From Camelus bactrianus (taxonomy: Eukaryota > Chordata > Mammalia > Artiodactyla > Camelidae): 64,000 bases of DNA. Below, piece by piece: positions 1 to 12,800 of this stretch. The position numbers were made by a program, and so were the translations under genes. Positions within the stretch are counted from its first letter, which is position 1, and each line of letters starts with the position of its first letter. The notes below the pieces were generated by a model. The model had not been told where the DNA came from. It saw only the letters and a list, made by a program, of their open reading frames with translations, and did not search any database. The stretch spans positions 28,698,501 through 28,762,500 of the forward strand of contig NC_133558.1 of the NCBI RefSeq assembly GCF_048773025.1. The letters are read 5' to 3'.

Positions 1-561
1 ATTGGATGAAATGACCTAGGGGGGAAGCAGAATTCTGGAGAACTGAGCCAGACAGAGCCCTGAAGAGTTTAAGTATTTAAATATCGGGAGTTGAGCAGGA
101 GCAGCCAGCATACTAGGGGGAAAAGTGTGAAAGAAGCCAAGTGAAGAAAGTATTTTTAGGACAGAGTGGTTCCCTGTACCAAATACTTATTTGAGAACTG
201 AAATAAATTCACTGGCTGTACAATATGGTGGTGACCTTGTTACTAAACATGAACCCACAAAATGGTATTACAAGCTTTGGGAAGACTAGAAGCCATATTG
301 GAGTGGGTTAAGGAGTAAGTGCTAAAACTAGAACATGGAGGGCCCTCAATGCTGAGGATTTGGGATTCTACTTTGCGGGCAATGGAGAACTGCTAAAATT
401 CTGAAGGAGAGTAGCATGATTTGAACTATGCTTTACAAAAATAACTCTAGCAAGAGTAAGAACAGGTTAGAAAAGGAAGTTAAGAAAACAGTTCATTAGA
501 AGGCTTCATTAGGAGTCCAAGGGAACAAAAGGTAACAAAAATGGAAAAGTTGAGTTGTTAC

Positions 562-866
562 CTTGCTATTGGAAGAGGAGTTTGAGGATGACGACACTTT
601 TTCTGGGCTCTTAGACTTTTCTGCTTTCCCAGACTTCTCCATAAGCTCTCTACTATCATTTGAAGACTTCTGGGATTTATCCAAAATGTTAATTCCCAAG
701 ATCTGAGCCACTTTGTCCAGTTCAGACTGCTTTTTTTCTGCCTCTTCTGCCTCTTGTCGAAGTTCTGCAATGTCCTTCATAATGTTATCCTGAAGCCGAC
801 TCACCTCCACCAGGAGTGGGTCTTTGTGACCATCCTTCTCCCTTCGTTTCTTACGCAGCATTTCCC
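562..866 (-). CDS. ZNF318: ZNF318 coding exon 6
   Basis: Acceptor ATTCAG|GGGAAATG and donor AGCAAG|GTAACA; 305 nt, residues 934-1035. It continues the coiled coil (GEMLRKKRREKDGHKDPLLV, then IAELRQEAEEAEKKQSELDK) and ends in a Ser/Asn-rich tail. The next exon lies left of position 1. The stretch 1-561 is intron. Confidence 0.94.
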
Positions 867-3800
867 CTGAATGGTCAAATGCCAACAGAAACACACACAA
901 GGAAAGTAAGTTAAGACAATAAGACATGTTTCAATAATAAGCAGTAATTCTCAAGATTTTGTGGTCATAAAACCTTTCCCTATAAAACATTCTAAAAGCA
1001 ATGGGCTGGTTTAGATGAAGCTCCTATGAAGGTAAATGTTGAGTGATTACACTGTCTCTTACTTAGGGGTTACTAGCTAAGGGTCTATGGACAGATTTCA
1101 GAGAGGGGCTCCATGAATCCCCAAAATGGTATATACAAGTTTGTGCGCATGTGTCTCCAAAAAGGTTAATATATGTTGTAACTATGAATCCTGTGGCTGT
1201 CCTCTTCAGAGAACCAAAAAATTATTCAGAGGGCCAAAAACAAAAAACAAAAAACAAAAAAACATTCAGTCATGTATTTGACTTTATCTGATTTTAGGAC
1301 CCTTCACCAACACCTCCACTGAGTTCTAGGTTTTCCCTCAGACTTACCTAATGTTACCTCCCATTCCAAACTGTAGGTGAATTAATCCTCAAAGGATAAA
1401 TAACTAGGCTTTTTATCCCTAAACCATCCAAACCCAAAGAAGAAATTATATCTTCTACTACTCTCTGCTCTTCCATGCTATCACCAAGCTGTAATATTTA
1501 GGTATCTTGCTATGTTCTTTCCTTAGTGTGTATATGAATTCCTAAAAGCAAAGATGAAGAGAGAGAATCAATAGAAGCATCACGGAACATCTTCTTGTGC
1601 CAAAAAGGAAGTCAAAAAATAATGGGCACATAACAAAAGGGCACAGGAGTCAACTTAAATGGGCTCCCACTGGCCAAATCTTGGGCAATTTGAGCATGAA
1701 GATAAATAATAATAGTAAAATATTATAACCTACTGAACGAAGAATCCATGAGTTCATATTGATATAAAAGGATAAATTAATGGGGGCAATGGAGGGTTTA
1801 GCTCAGTGGTAGAGCACATGCTTGGAGTACATGAGTCCCTGGGTTCAATCCCCCATGCCTCCATTAAGGGAAAAAAGATAAAAGGATAAATAAATGGGGA
1901 AAGGAAGGGTGGGTGGAAAGCTTCTTACAGCAGAAAGCCAACCACTTAAGGTAGAAGGAATGATGAAATTAGAAAATTACTATTTGACAACCATCATAAT
2001 AATAACTGATTCAGGCAAAAATCATCAATGAATGCTGAAACTTGTGGGCCAGTTTGAGGAGTAACTGAATATTTACATAGTCTCAAAGTATCTCCCTGTA
2101 AGATACTTATTAGCTGAAAAGGGTAAAACAGTAACCTTACAGTGGAGAAACCCAGCAGACACCACCTTAACCAAATGATCAAAACTGACATCACCAGTAT
2201 GGGACAAAACAACATCTGATAAGAACTCAGCATCACTTCTGTGATGTTCTACTCAAAAATGCATAACCTGAATTTAATCATAAGGAAACATTAGACAAAC
2301 CAAAATTAAAGGACATTCCACAAAATATGTGACCTTTTGTCTTCTAAAATGTCAGTGTCATGAAATACAAAGATTCAGGAACTGTTACAGATCAAAGGAG
2401 ACTAAAAGAACATGACAAATGAATGCAATGTATAATCTTGCATTTTCTTGTGGGACAACTGATGAAAAGTGAGTAAGATCAGTGTTACTGACTAGTATAT
2501 CACTGTTAATTTCCTAATTTTGATATGTGTACTTTGGTTATACAAGTGAATTCTTTGTTGTTAGAAGATACACACTGAAGTGTTTAGGAGTAAAAGAACA
2601 TCCTATCTACAACTCACTCTTTAATAGTTCAGATAAAATCAAACTCACACATGCATACACACATGATTGAGAGAAAACAAGGGTAGAGTAAATATGTAAA
2701 GTGCTAATAATCATGGAAAATACCTGAGAGTACTTTACACTATTGTTGCAACTTTTCTACAAGCCTAATGATACCAAAAAAAATTTCGAAAGTGAGGCGT
2801 CACATCAATGAACCTGTCTGAGAGTCCTCAAAGCTCTCCACTGAGGTCTCCTAGTAAAGGCAGTATGCAAAGAAGTGCCTGATACCTTGTTGTTTATGAA
2901 GCCGCTCCAACTCAGTCCTGAGATAGTACATCTTCTTCTGGCGAGCTTCCCGGTCACTCTTTAGCTTTTCCCTCTCTTCAATAACCTGCAAAGTACAACA
3001 TGGTAAGAGATCCTTCAGCCTCCAATATCCTTCCTTTTCTACTGTTCTCTTCCCTACAACTTCATGCTACATAATACCCAAATGCCTGCACACAGGGAAT
3101 CTGACTCTATAGTGAAAGTGATGTTTCATTTCAATCCAAGTGCCAGAACAGAAGTATCCTTTTCAGAACTACATCAACCAGAAAGTATTATTTTTCAAGG
3201 ACCTACTGTATAGCACAGGGAACTATACTCAGTTTCTTGTATTAACATATAATGGAAAAGAATCCAAAAATATATATATGTATATGTATAACTGAATTGC
3301 TTTGCTATACACCTGAAACAAGTGTAGCTGTAAATCAACTACACTTCAATAAAAAACAAACTTAATAATGTGCAAAAAAAAAAGTACTATTTTTGTGCAG
3401 AAAGCACTATACTATTACTAGATAGCATTCTGAGCCCAAAGGGAACCATCAAGAAGGGAACCAATGTGTGCTATGGATGAGGCACACTTTTAGCTGCATT
3501 ATATGTATCATCTTATTTAACCATGACTTTATCTCTGTTTTACATTAAGAAAACTGAGGTTGCAAAAGATTAACATATCCAAGATCATATAGTAAGAGGA
3601 TTTAAAGTCGAGGTATGTATGCCCTAAATCCCATGATCTTTTAACTGTATTAATTACTATCACCTAATGGAAAAAACAAATATGGCTTGTCTATAACGGG
3701 CTCATGTGAAAAACCTGTATGTTGTCAGCCTTGATTTAAGTGCTAGTTTCTTAAAAGGAAAGTAAAGGGAAAGCACTAGTCTCCAGATGGTGTCTTGGCA

Positions 3801-6800
3801 GTCTTAGATTCTGTTGTTACTGAACCCATCCTCCTCTTTCCCAAGACTTCAAAAACAAAAGACCGAAGTTCAGGGTACCCAAGTACAATGGAAAATTAAG
3901 AGGTGATGTTGTCTTCTCAAAGATTAAATTTCTTTAAAACTGGAAAAAAGTGAAACTGGCCCTCCAATTTTGCTCTATTTTTCTCCTCAGGTCTTAATTA
4001 TTTTAGTAGCAAACCAAATTTATACATATTACAATTTTATGGTCCTTAGGTCACCTTGTTTAACAGAGTGAGTTATTAGTTATTAAGGACCTTTAAAATT
4101 AACATTATGTATTAATTATTCCACTCAAAATTCTTCTATTCTGTACTTCTCATCTCTACATAATTTTTATCTACTGCTCTAAAACATCTATAATTATTCT
4201 TTACCCCAGCCACTGCTCCCTTCCTACAGCCTAGGAACTCAATGAACCTTGACAGTATAAAAACTAATTTTAAAAAAAGTGTCATAAGAATTTATTGTTA
4301 TTCCTGGATTCTAAGTTAAATTAGATAAGCAAAGTTTATTTCTTGGTTTAATTACCAAGCAATAACTAGTTATTAGCTTTTGAACCTCATAATCACTAAA
4401 GGAAAAGGGTCCAAAACTTATTGGGATGAAACAAATATTTCCTGATTCTCCTTCAACCAACCCAATTTTAGTTCCTCACTCTCTGATGAGGTCGTATTGA
4501 AGACTTCAAGGCTCCCAGCTCCTGCTCATAGTGTCCTAAGGCTGATTTTTCAGAAAGAAAAATAAACTTAAAAAAAGGAAAAAGAAGTCTAGCAATCACA
4601 ATGGGACCTAGGGCCAGACTTTAGTCCAAACGAGAAAACACAAAAGAAAAACAGACAGCGTATATATACATTACTTAGGGTAATGATAGCAGCCTCTAAA
4701 GACCTTAAAGTAAAAGAGCCTTAAATTTTCAGCTCTGTAAAAGACAAATACAAATTTATGTTAAAACAGAAGATTTGGGCACAGAATGCCCAAAGCTAGT
4801 ATTTACCTTCTGCTTCTGGGAAGCACGGTTCTTCTCATCAGAGATCTTCTCCGGATTATATCTTATGAGAGATGGGATAGACAACTGGACAGGCACTTGG
4901 GCAGCAGGAATTGAGCCTAGCACTGACTCCTCCTGCTTGGGCTCATCAGGAGTCACAGTGGGGATCACGCGGAGATTGGGACGGCTACGGGTAGCCTGTT
5001 TGGTAACGGGCATTATCCTGTGTGGTTCAGGGAGAGGATGGTTTGAAGGCTGGGAGGTGGGATACATGGGCCACCTTGAGGCTGCATATGCCATGTAGTG
5101 TCTATAGGCATCAAAGGAAGCAGGGGGAATGGCAGGTCCCTGGTAATTTGGAGGTATCCGAGCTGCAGCAAACTGAGAGGTCCTTGGCATATGAAACTGA
5201 GATAAAGAAGCAGGGTGTGGAAGTCTAATTGGGGTAGGTGGGGCTGATGGCAACAGGCACCTGACTGCAACAGATGACTGAAACCCACTGCCAACCACCT
5301 CGGGTCCTGCAATATGACCCACTGGATGATCAGACTTTAGGAATGGGGGACTGTTTTTTGTGAGTAGGTAAGGATCTACAGGGGAGACTGGGTGTGGATG
5401 GGACACCTCTGGAGAGTGGGTATTACTATGGTGTGCCTCCCCGCTCTCCAATCTGTGAGTATCTGCAGAATGCCGATCAGCTGAGAAACGGCGGTCAACT
5501 GAGGAACAGAGATCTGCTGAAAACTGCCGGTCAACTGAGGAACGGCGGTCAGCAGAGGAACGTGATGGCTTTTTGCCATGAAGTCGTTCCTGGGTACGGG
5601 CAGCCAGTTTACTAATCTCTGCTACCCCAATATCCAGCCCTATAGTCTTAAGCAAGTCATGAATCTTGGCATATTCTGGACCGGTCTCTTCTATTGATTC
5701 CAGCTTTACAGCTGGAGCTGAAGAGGGTAGGGAGCTTGCCTTCTGCCTCATAACTTCACTTTCAGAGCCCCCAAGTGGTTTTGGTGGAGATTCTGCCTTT
5801 AAGTCCTCTTCTTCATCTCCATAGAGAAATTTCTCCTCATCCTCAATGTCAGGGAAACTACGTCGCCTTTTTTCCTGAGTACTGGTAGAATCCGCCAACA
5901 TGCTCAGAATGCAGGAAAAACCACTGCCATCCTGGCTAGCTCTCTCATGAGGAAGCAAGAAGTCTGTGTGTCGCTCAGGTCCCTCAGCCTTCATATCCAA
6001 TTTCTCCTTGTGGCACAGAAAACTTCCAAACTTCTCTCTGAGGGGACTATTGTCTTTGGGTATCCCAGGGAGGGGGCCCCACTGGTAGAGGTTGCCCTGA
6101 GATTCCTTCAGGGTAGTCTCTACCATAGTCCCCTTGTTGCTTTCCACCTCTGAGGCAAAAGCAGCAATAGCACCACTTATTGGAAGAGATGAGTGTCCAG
6201 AGTAAAGAGGGTGATCCTGGTTGGAGCTGGTACTGCTGGAAAAACTCTCAAGCTGCAAAGATAAATATAACTGATTTAGCCTCTATGCAGAATCTCAGAA
6301 ACTAGTAATTAGATAAACACTTAAATACTTTGTTCTTCTTGAATTAATAGGGGAAAGATCAGTATGGAAGAAAGGGACGTCCTTAGGTTCAAGATTTGGG
6401 TTCCCATTTCTCCAGATGGTTCTGCTGTAGCAAGAGGAAATAGAAAATAAGGCAGATTGGATTGAATCTTCACTTTTGCCCATTTGTTGTAGTCTTATCA
6501 AGGAATGTGAATTCAAAAGGACTTTAAAGATGCCCTAGCTTGTTTTCATTTTTATGGATCCCCAAAAGAATAAAACATAGAAGTGGAGCTGCTTTGATTG
6601 AAGTAGGGTCAGGAAACTCTGAAACCCTAACAAATCAGCCTCCCCTTGTGTCCCTAATTGCCCTCAGGTACTTCTTCAGAAACATTTAGCTACTAAGAAC
6701 ACAGCTAAAAACTAATGCTCATGCTTGACCATCTTTTCATAAGTGAGAAAAAAAAACCACCCGGAATGGTTAGGTGAATTGTCTAAAAATTACACAGCAA

Positions 6801-9800
6801 ATTGATAGCAGAGATGGGTCCAGAATCAGAATCATCTGGTTTCTGGTCTAGTGTCCTACCATTCATAATTTTTTTCTTCTCTCTTAAGAGAGACGAGGAA
6901 AATTCAGATCAGCTCCTCCCTTTGCCCTTCAACCTTCATTTCCAAGAAATCCATATTCAAAGATTCCTACAGGACTATCCAATTTAGAGAAAAAAAACTG
7001 TAACAGATACTCTCCAAAACGTCTGTTTAGAAAGCCTAATATATGACAATAGAAGCTCCCTACTGTTGCATTATGAGGCCTACAGTTTCCTTTGGAGAGT
7101 CTTGGAAGGTCCTGTACAGCATAACAGTGTCAGTCCAGCATATATCCCAAAGATTCTTTAGGGACACAGTCCCCAGGAAAGTAACTAGGCTTTAAAATAA
7201 CAGAGGGAATAGCAAGAGACCCTAGAAGAAACGCAGCACAGACCTGCATGGAAGGCTCCATGTCCACCTCAATCCGCTTCTTCAGAATTGACTTCTTGGG
7301 CATCACAGACACTTCCTCAGGCCGATGTAAAGAATATCCTTGCTCTGATGCAGTTAGGACACCTGACAATCCAGGGATGGGACAACTAGTGCCACCACCA
7401 TCAACTCCCACCAGATCCTGACTTAAGCTCCTACTTCGTTCCTCCTCTTCCTCTCGTTTTCGCCTGGCAAGGTCCAGCTCTCGAAACTCAGGGTCTAGAA
7501 ACCTAGGGCTTGGACTCCGTCTACGCTGTCGATAGTTGCGGGTCCCTGATGTAAAACTTGGGTGATCACCTCCCATGCTGTGTATCTTCTCTGTGTCATC
7601 ATAACGGGCCCGTTTGACCTCCCGGCTCCTTTCCTCAGGTCGCATAGAGTAGGAGCCTTTGAGTTTGTCTCTAGTCCGTTCTGTACCCCGCAACAGCTCA
7701 TCATGACAAGTGATATGGGGACTATAATCGGAACGATGCAGGAAAGTTTCCCTCACTCGGTAGTCCTCATCAAGTTGTCCCAAGAAGGGACTGAGAGGTG
7801 CCTCCTCCCGGGAAATATATCGTTCAAGACCTCGAGAGCATTGAGAGCTTCGAGTGAAGACAGAATCATCAGTCAGGTCATCCCTAAGGAAAGAGACAAG
7901 AATGACTGAACATCCTGGATTGAAAAGAGCAAGACTAGACAAGGCTAAGAGACTGACATTTGGCAAGGGGGCTAAAGAATGCTTAGGACAAAAGACAATA
8001 TTATGAAGTCCAGGAACAAATCTAAGTATGTACATTAAATATTTCTTCTCCCCTTCCCCAGGGCACAAGCAGCTTCAGCCTCTAAGGAAGGGGAGAGATT
8101 ACTAATCTACTTAGACAGAGCTTTTAGTCCAATCTCTTTGATTAGACTTTGGGGATGCAGAGGATCATGCTAGGGTTTGGGAAATGTGAAAACACCATGA
8201 CCACACTACAAAGAGCCCTGGGTTACATAACTTCAACGAGCTAAATTGTAGCTCTTTGCTACTAAAAGTGCGGTCTGAATCAGCAATATCAGTATTACCC
8301 AAGAACTTTTTAGAAATGCAGACTCTCAGACTCCACCCAGGCCTACTAAATCAGAATCTGCATTTTAACAAGCTCTCCAGGTGATGTGTATGCACTTTAA
8401 AATTTGATAAACACTAGTCCAGATCAATGATTTTCAAGCTGTGTTCCACAGTGATTCTGAAGAGTGCTCAGGAACTGCCTAAAAAACAGAGGTAGAGAGC
8501 CTGCACCACTCTGGGCCTTCCACCTCACTGAAATCATACTGGCCCAATTTTATTTTTTTATATAGTAAGATTTTATAGAACATTTCATTTGGAAAAATGA
8601 ATTTTACTATAGGGAGAAAAAATTTTTTAAACTACTGATCTATCTAATTGGCATGATTTTCTCCTAAATTTTAGAAGGTTCTCCAATTGCTTTGCTTTGC
8701 TGGCTCACATATGAAAAACCACAAAACTCCCTCATAGCCTGTTTTGTTACCCCTTTCCTGCCTTGCCTGGATATCGATAAGCACTCTGCTAATCTTGGGC
8801 CCAGGAAAGGGTATGTAATGATTTATCTCACTATATATCTTTATTTCATAGAAATAAAAAGGTCTTAGACCTTGATGGCAAGAAGGTAAGAACACAGGAT
8901 GGGACATCTGTCCTTTTAGCTTAGAGCTCTATACCACAGAACAGTCCTAACCTTTTTGGGCATTACGGTCACAGAGTTTCTACTGTCCCCCCAAAAGCTT
9001 CTGATTTAAATCACAGATAGAAATAAAGATCCCCTAGCACCTTAAGTATACAACTGAAAAATTTATATGTCACTCACATTCCACAGTGAATTACCATCCA
9101 GAGGATGGTAATTATTGCTATCTTCTACAGTTTCTAGTAGCTACTTCTGTTTTTTGTGAGTTTCTAGAAATGACTTTTCTTTGTTTTTTAATAGTTGTTT
9201 TCCTATCTCTGGAACTAAGTTAGCAGAACATCAAAGAGTTGCCTTTCCTCATTCACCAACCCAGTCTTCATTCAAAGTTTTAGACCTGGGTAACAGCTAT
9301 AAATAACTTTATGAAAGACTATAAAGAACAACCTTTATCACATCCTCTGTAAGAGTGCCACCTGTGGGAATCCAGGTTCCTGTTACCTCCTTCCCAAGAA
9401 TCTGGGGAACTTTGAGGTCCCAATACAGTACAAAATAGGAAAGAATGAGAATGACCAAGGATGATTGCTGAAATCAAACATAACTAGAGTAAAATATTTT
9501 ACTCTGGAAGGTTTGTCAGCTATGAATACACATATTTCCAGGGAGGAAAGTCTAGAAACTCACTCCATTGCCAAAACATCATCTGCCAAATAGTCTCTGA
9601 TCATAATAGTGAAGGGGAAAAACACAGGCTCCATGAGTAGTGGCAAGTTCATCCATGTTCCCACATTCAGTTCCCCACCAGAACTATTACATATCACCAG
9701 CAAGTGACATATTAGCCTAAAGTCTAATGCAACACTAAATATCAAGAAGGTAGAAATAATGAAATGGCTCTCAGAAAGTCTCAGTCAGATGTGTGATCTC

Positions 9801-12800
9801 CAGCAAAAGGAGCCAAAAAAACAATGAAAGGCATAGAAACAGCTAAATGAATGAGCTATCATATAAATACAAGCAGAAATCAGGTTGCTTATTATCCCGA
9901 AGGATAAGAAAGAGAACTGACTGCTGTAAAAGTAAGTCCTAAAAGGGCTCTGATGCCCTGTAGCTCAGAATAGTCCAATAACAAACTCTTTCTGAAAGCT
10001 TTGGTTAAGTCTAACTCTTTTCTAAGATAAACTCTATTTAAAAAATTGATTGTCGGGTGTAGGTAATGGGTACACGGCGGCCCACTGTACTATTCTACTT
10101 TTTTCTAACCTACAAATTCCATTAAACAAGTTTAAAAAATATGGTAACATACATCCACATAAAAGTTTGTACATCAATGCTCATAGCAGCATTATTCATA
10201 ATAACCAAAAAGTAGAAACAATTCAGATATTTATCTATCCATTCATCACTGATGAGTGGGTAAACAAAATACACACAATGAAATATTACTGGCAATAAAA
10301 AAGGAATGAAGCACTGTTATACGCTAAAACATGAATGAATCTTGAAAACATTATGCTAAGTGAAAGAAGCCAGTCAAAAAGGACCATATAGTGTATGATT
10401 CTATTTATACGAAATGGCCAGAAAAGGTAAATCTATAGAGACAGAGAATGGATTAGTGGTATTAATAGTAGGTTGGGTTTGGTGGGGTGTGGGTTGTGGG
10501 GTGCTAACAGCTAAGTTTAAGGTAGTAAAAATGTTACAAAATTGATCATAGTGATGGATCAACAACTCTGTAAAGATACTAGAAGTCCCTGAACCATACA
10601 CTCTAAATGGGTGAATTGTATGATACATGAATTATGGCTCAATAAAGCTGTTAAAAGTGCATATAATAATAACAACAACAACAATAATAATAAAAAGGTC
10701 CTTCAGAGTCCAAACTTTCCATTCCTTTCCTTTGCTGATTCCTCAAAATGCCTGAAGAAAGCTGTTTGCTTTTGTCTTTTCCCTAAGTTAAATCAGAGGG
10801 AAAAATGTCCTACTCCCTCAACCTACATCAGGGCAAGGAGAGTTAGATGAGAATTCCATGAATGGAACATATAACATGCAGAGTACTTTGATAAACAGGG
10901 GAAATGGACTTCACATCCACAAGTCCTTAGAAGCTAACAGTTTTCACACAACCTGTTTATACTCCTTTTTCAGAATAAGTTACATGGGGGGAGGCTATAG
11001 CTCAGTGGTAGAGTGCATGCTTAGCATGCACAAGGTTCTGGGTTCAATTTCTGGTACCTCCATTACAAAAAACAAATAAATACAGAATAAGTTACTGTCC
11101 TACATAGATGCCAAGGTGAGAGCACTGACAACCCTGGCAATTTGGCTGTAAACCAAACCCGGTATAAAATTTAACAGATTCAATATGGGAAGAGAAAGAA
11201 TATCGAGTCTTAGGAAAAAATAAACACACATCTGTATACAAAGGATGGAAATGGCCTGTTTCATTAGCTGAAGACTGTTTTCATTGTTAGGAAGATGTTC
11301 TGAGAATACTAACATTCCTATGGCCTGGTTTTAGTGGGCAGTATTTAGCCACACAAACCATATTGAGCAAGCATGCTGGGGGCAAAAAGTCTAAAGAATA
11401 GCCTGGTACCTCCTTTTAGAAACTTTATCTCACTTTCTCTAAAATAAACTTCTCTCTCTGAAACATGATTCAGGAAAGAAGGTTACTACCCCAAACTCCC
11501 TAAGAGGAAATTTTTTATTTTTATAACTTACAGACAATTGGCTACCTGAAGCACACATGTATAACAAAGTTTATGGAAAGGGGAGGTAACACCCTAGGAC
11601 TAACAAAAGGAAATGCTAAAGTTACCTCAAAACCTCAGCGAGGAAGGAAGAGAACCACACCACACACCACCTACTCCGACTGCCTACTTAATCATCTCCC
11701 AAAATAGAAGCAGCCAGAAGGGCAAGGGCTGTTGCCTCAATTAAGTGATATAGTCACATCTTGAAGCACTATCTTCAGAAGTTTCAGTGTTATATGACAC
11801 AGAATTGTCCTGTCTTGCTTCAGTGCATTGAATAGCCACTGAAGCTTTGAAGTAAATATTACCAAAGGGCAACAGTGATCCTCAGACTTCCTTCCCAGCT
11901 GTCCCCCACCTGCCTGCCTATACTCTGTGCACTACCGCATGGACAGTCTCAGTTTGAAAGAACATTATATTGATTTATTGCTACTGCTAACATTTGGGAA
12001 AACTCCCAATGTGCTGGGCAGAGACCATTAACAGACATGGTTCTCAGCTCTCAGAAAAAGTGCTTTCCCTGCACTCCCATCCTTACTTTTTTACTTTTCT
12101 GAGATGAAAAACACCTAATGTTATTATTTACTTCCTATATATATATATCTAATTTCCTAATATATGAGATCTATATTTAATACTCTGTGGACCATACCTG
12201 CCCTTCCTCAGCACTCGATAGCTGTAAAGTAGTAACTAAAATTAAACATGTTCAAAGATCTCTAACTTTCTGTTAATGTCTCTATATTTAATATATATGC
12301 ACATATGTATTTATTAGACACAAATTTACCTAAACCCTTTCTGAATCTGTATTTTAGCCCAGACAAGCTGAAAAATAACACCATTTTAAAAAGATTTCCT
12401 ATTTTTTCCAGAACTTGCCTTTCCAGAAGGGATCTCTAGTTCTAACATTGTAGAATCTATATTATCTTAACTATTTTTAATTTGGGGGACTCTGTTTATG
12501 TCCCTTCAACTTTCCCCTTCCCAATTAGGCCAGGATGACCTGAAGTCTTTTCTTCTACGTAATTCTTTCAGCAACACAGTCTAGCCCACTCAGAAAGTCT
12601 TTTCCAATGTTACACTTTGTATTGGACATAGGGCATCACTTCAGTGCTGGTACCACCCTTCCAAATACATCATGTAGAAAACCGCAATCTCTCTACCTTC
12701 AAGCATTACCACGGTGTGCCCTGCCTCAGATGAAGCCTACCTGTCCATGTCCTCCAGATTATCCACTGGTGACCCCAGTCGATCACTGAGCCGCCGCCGT

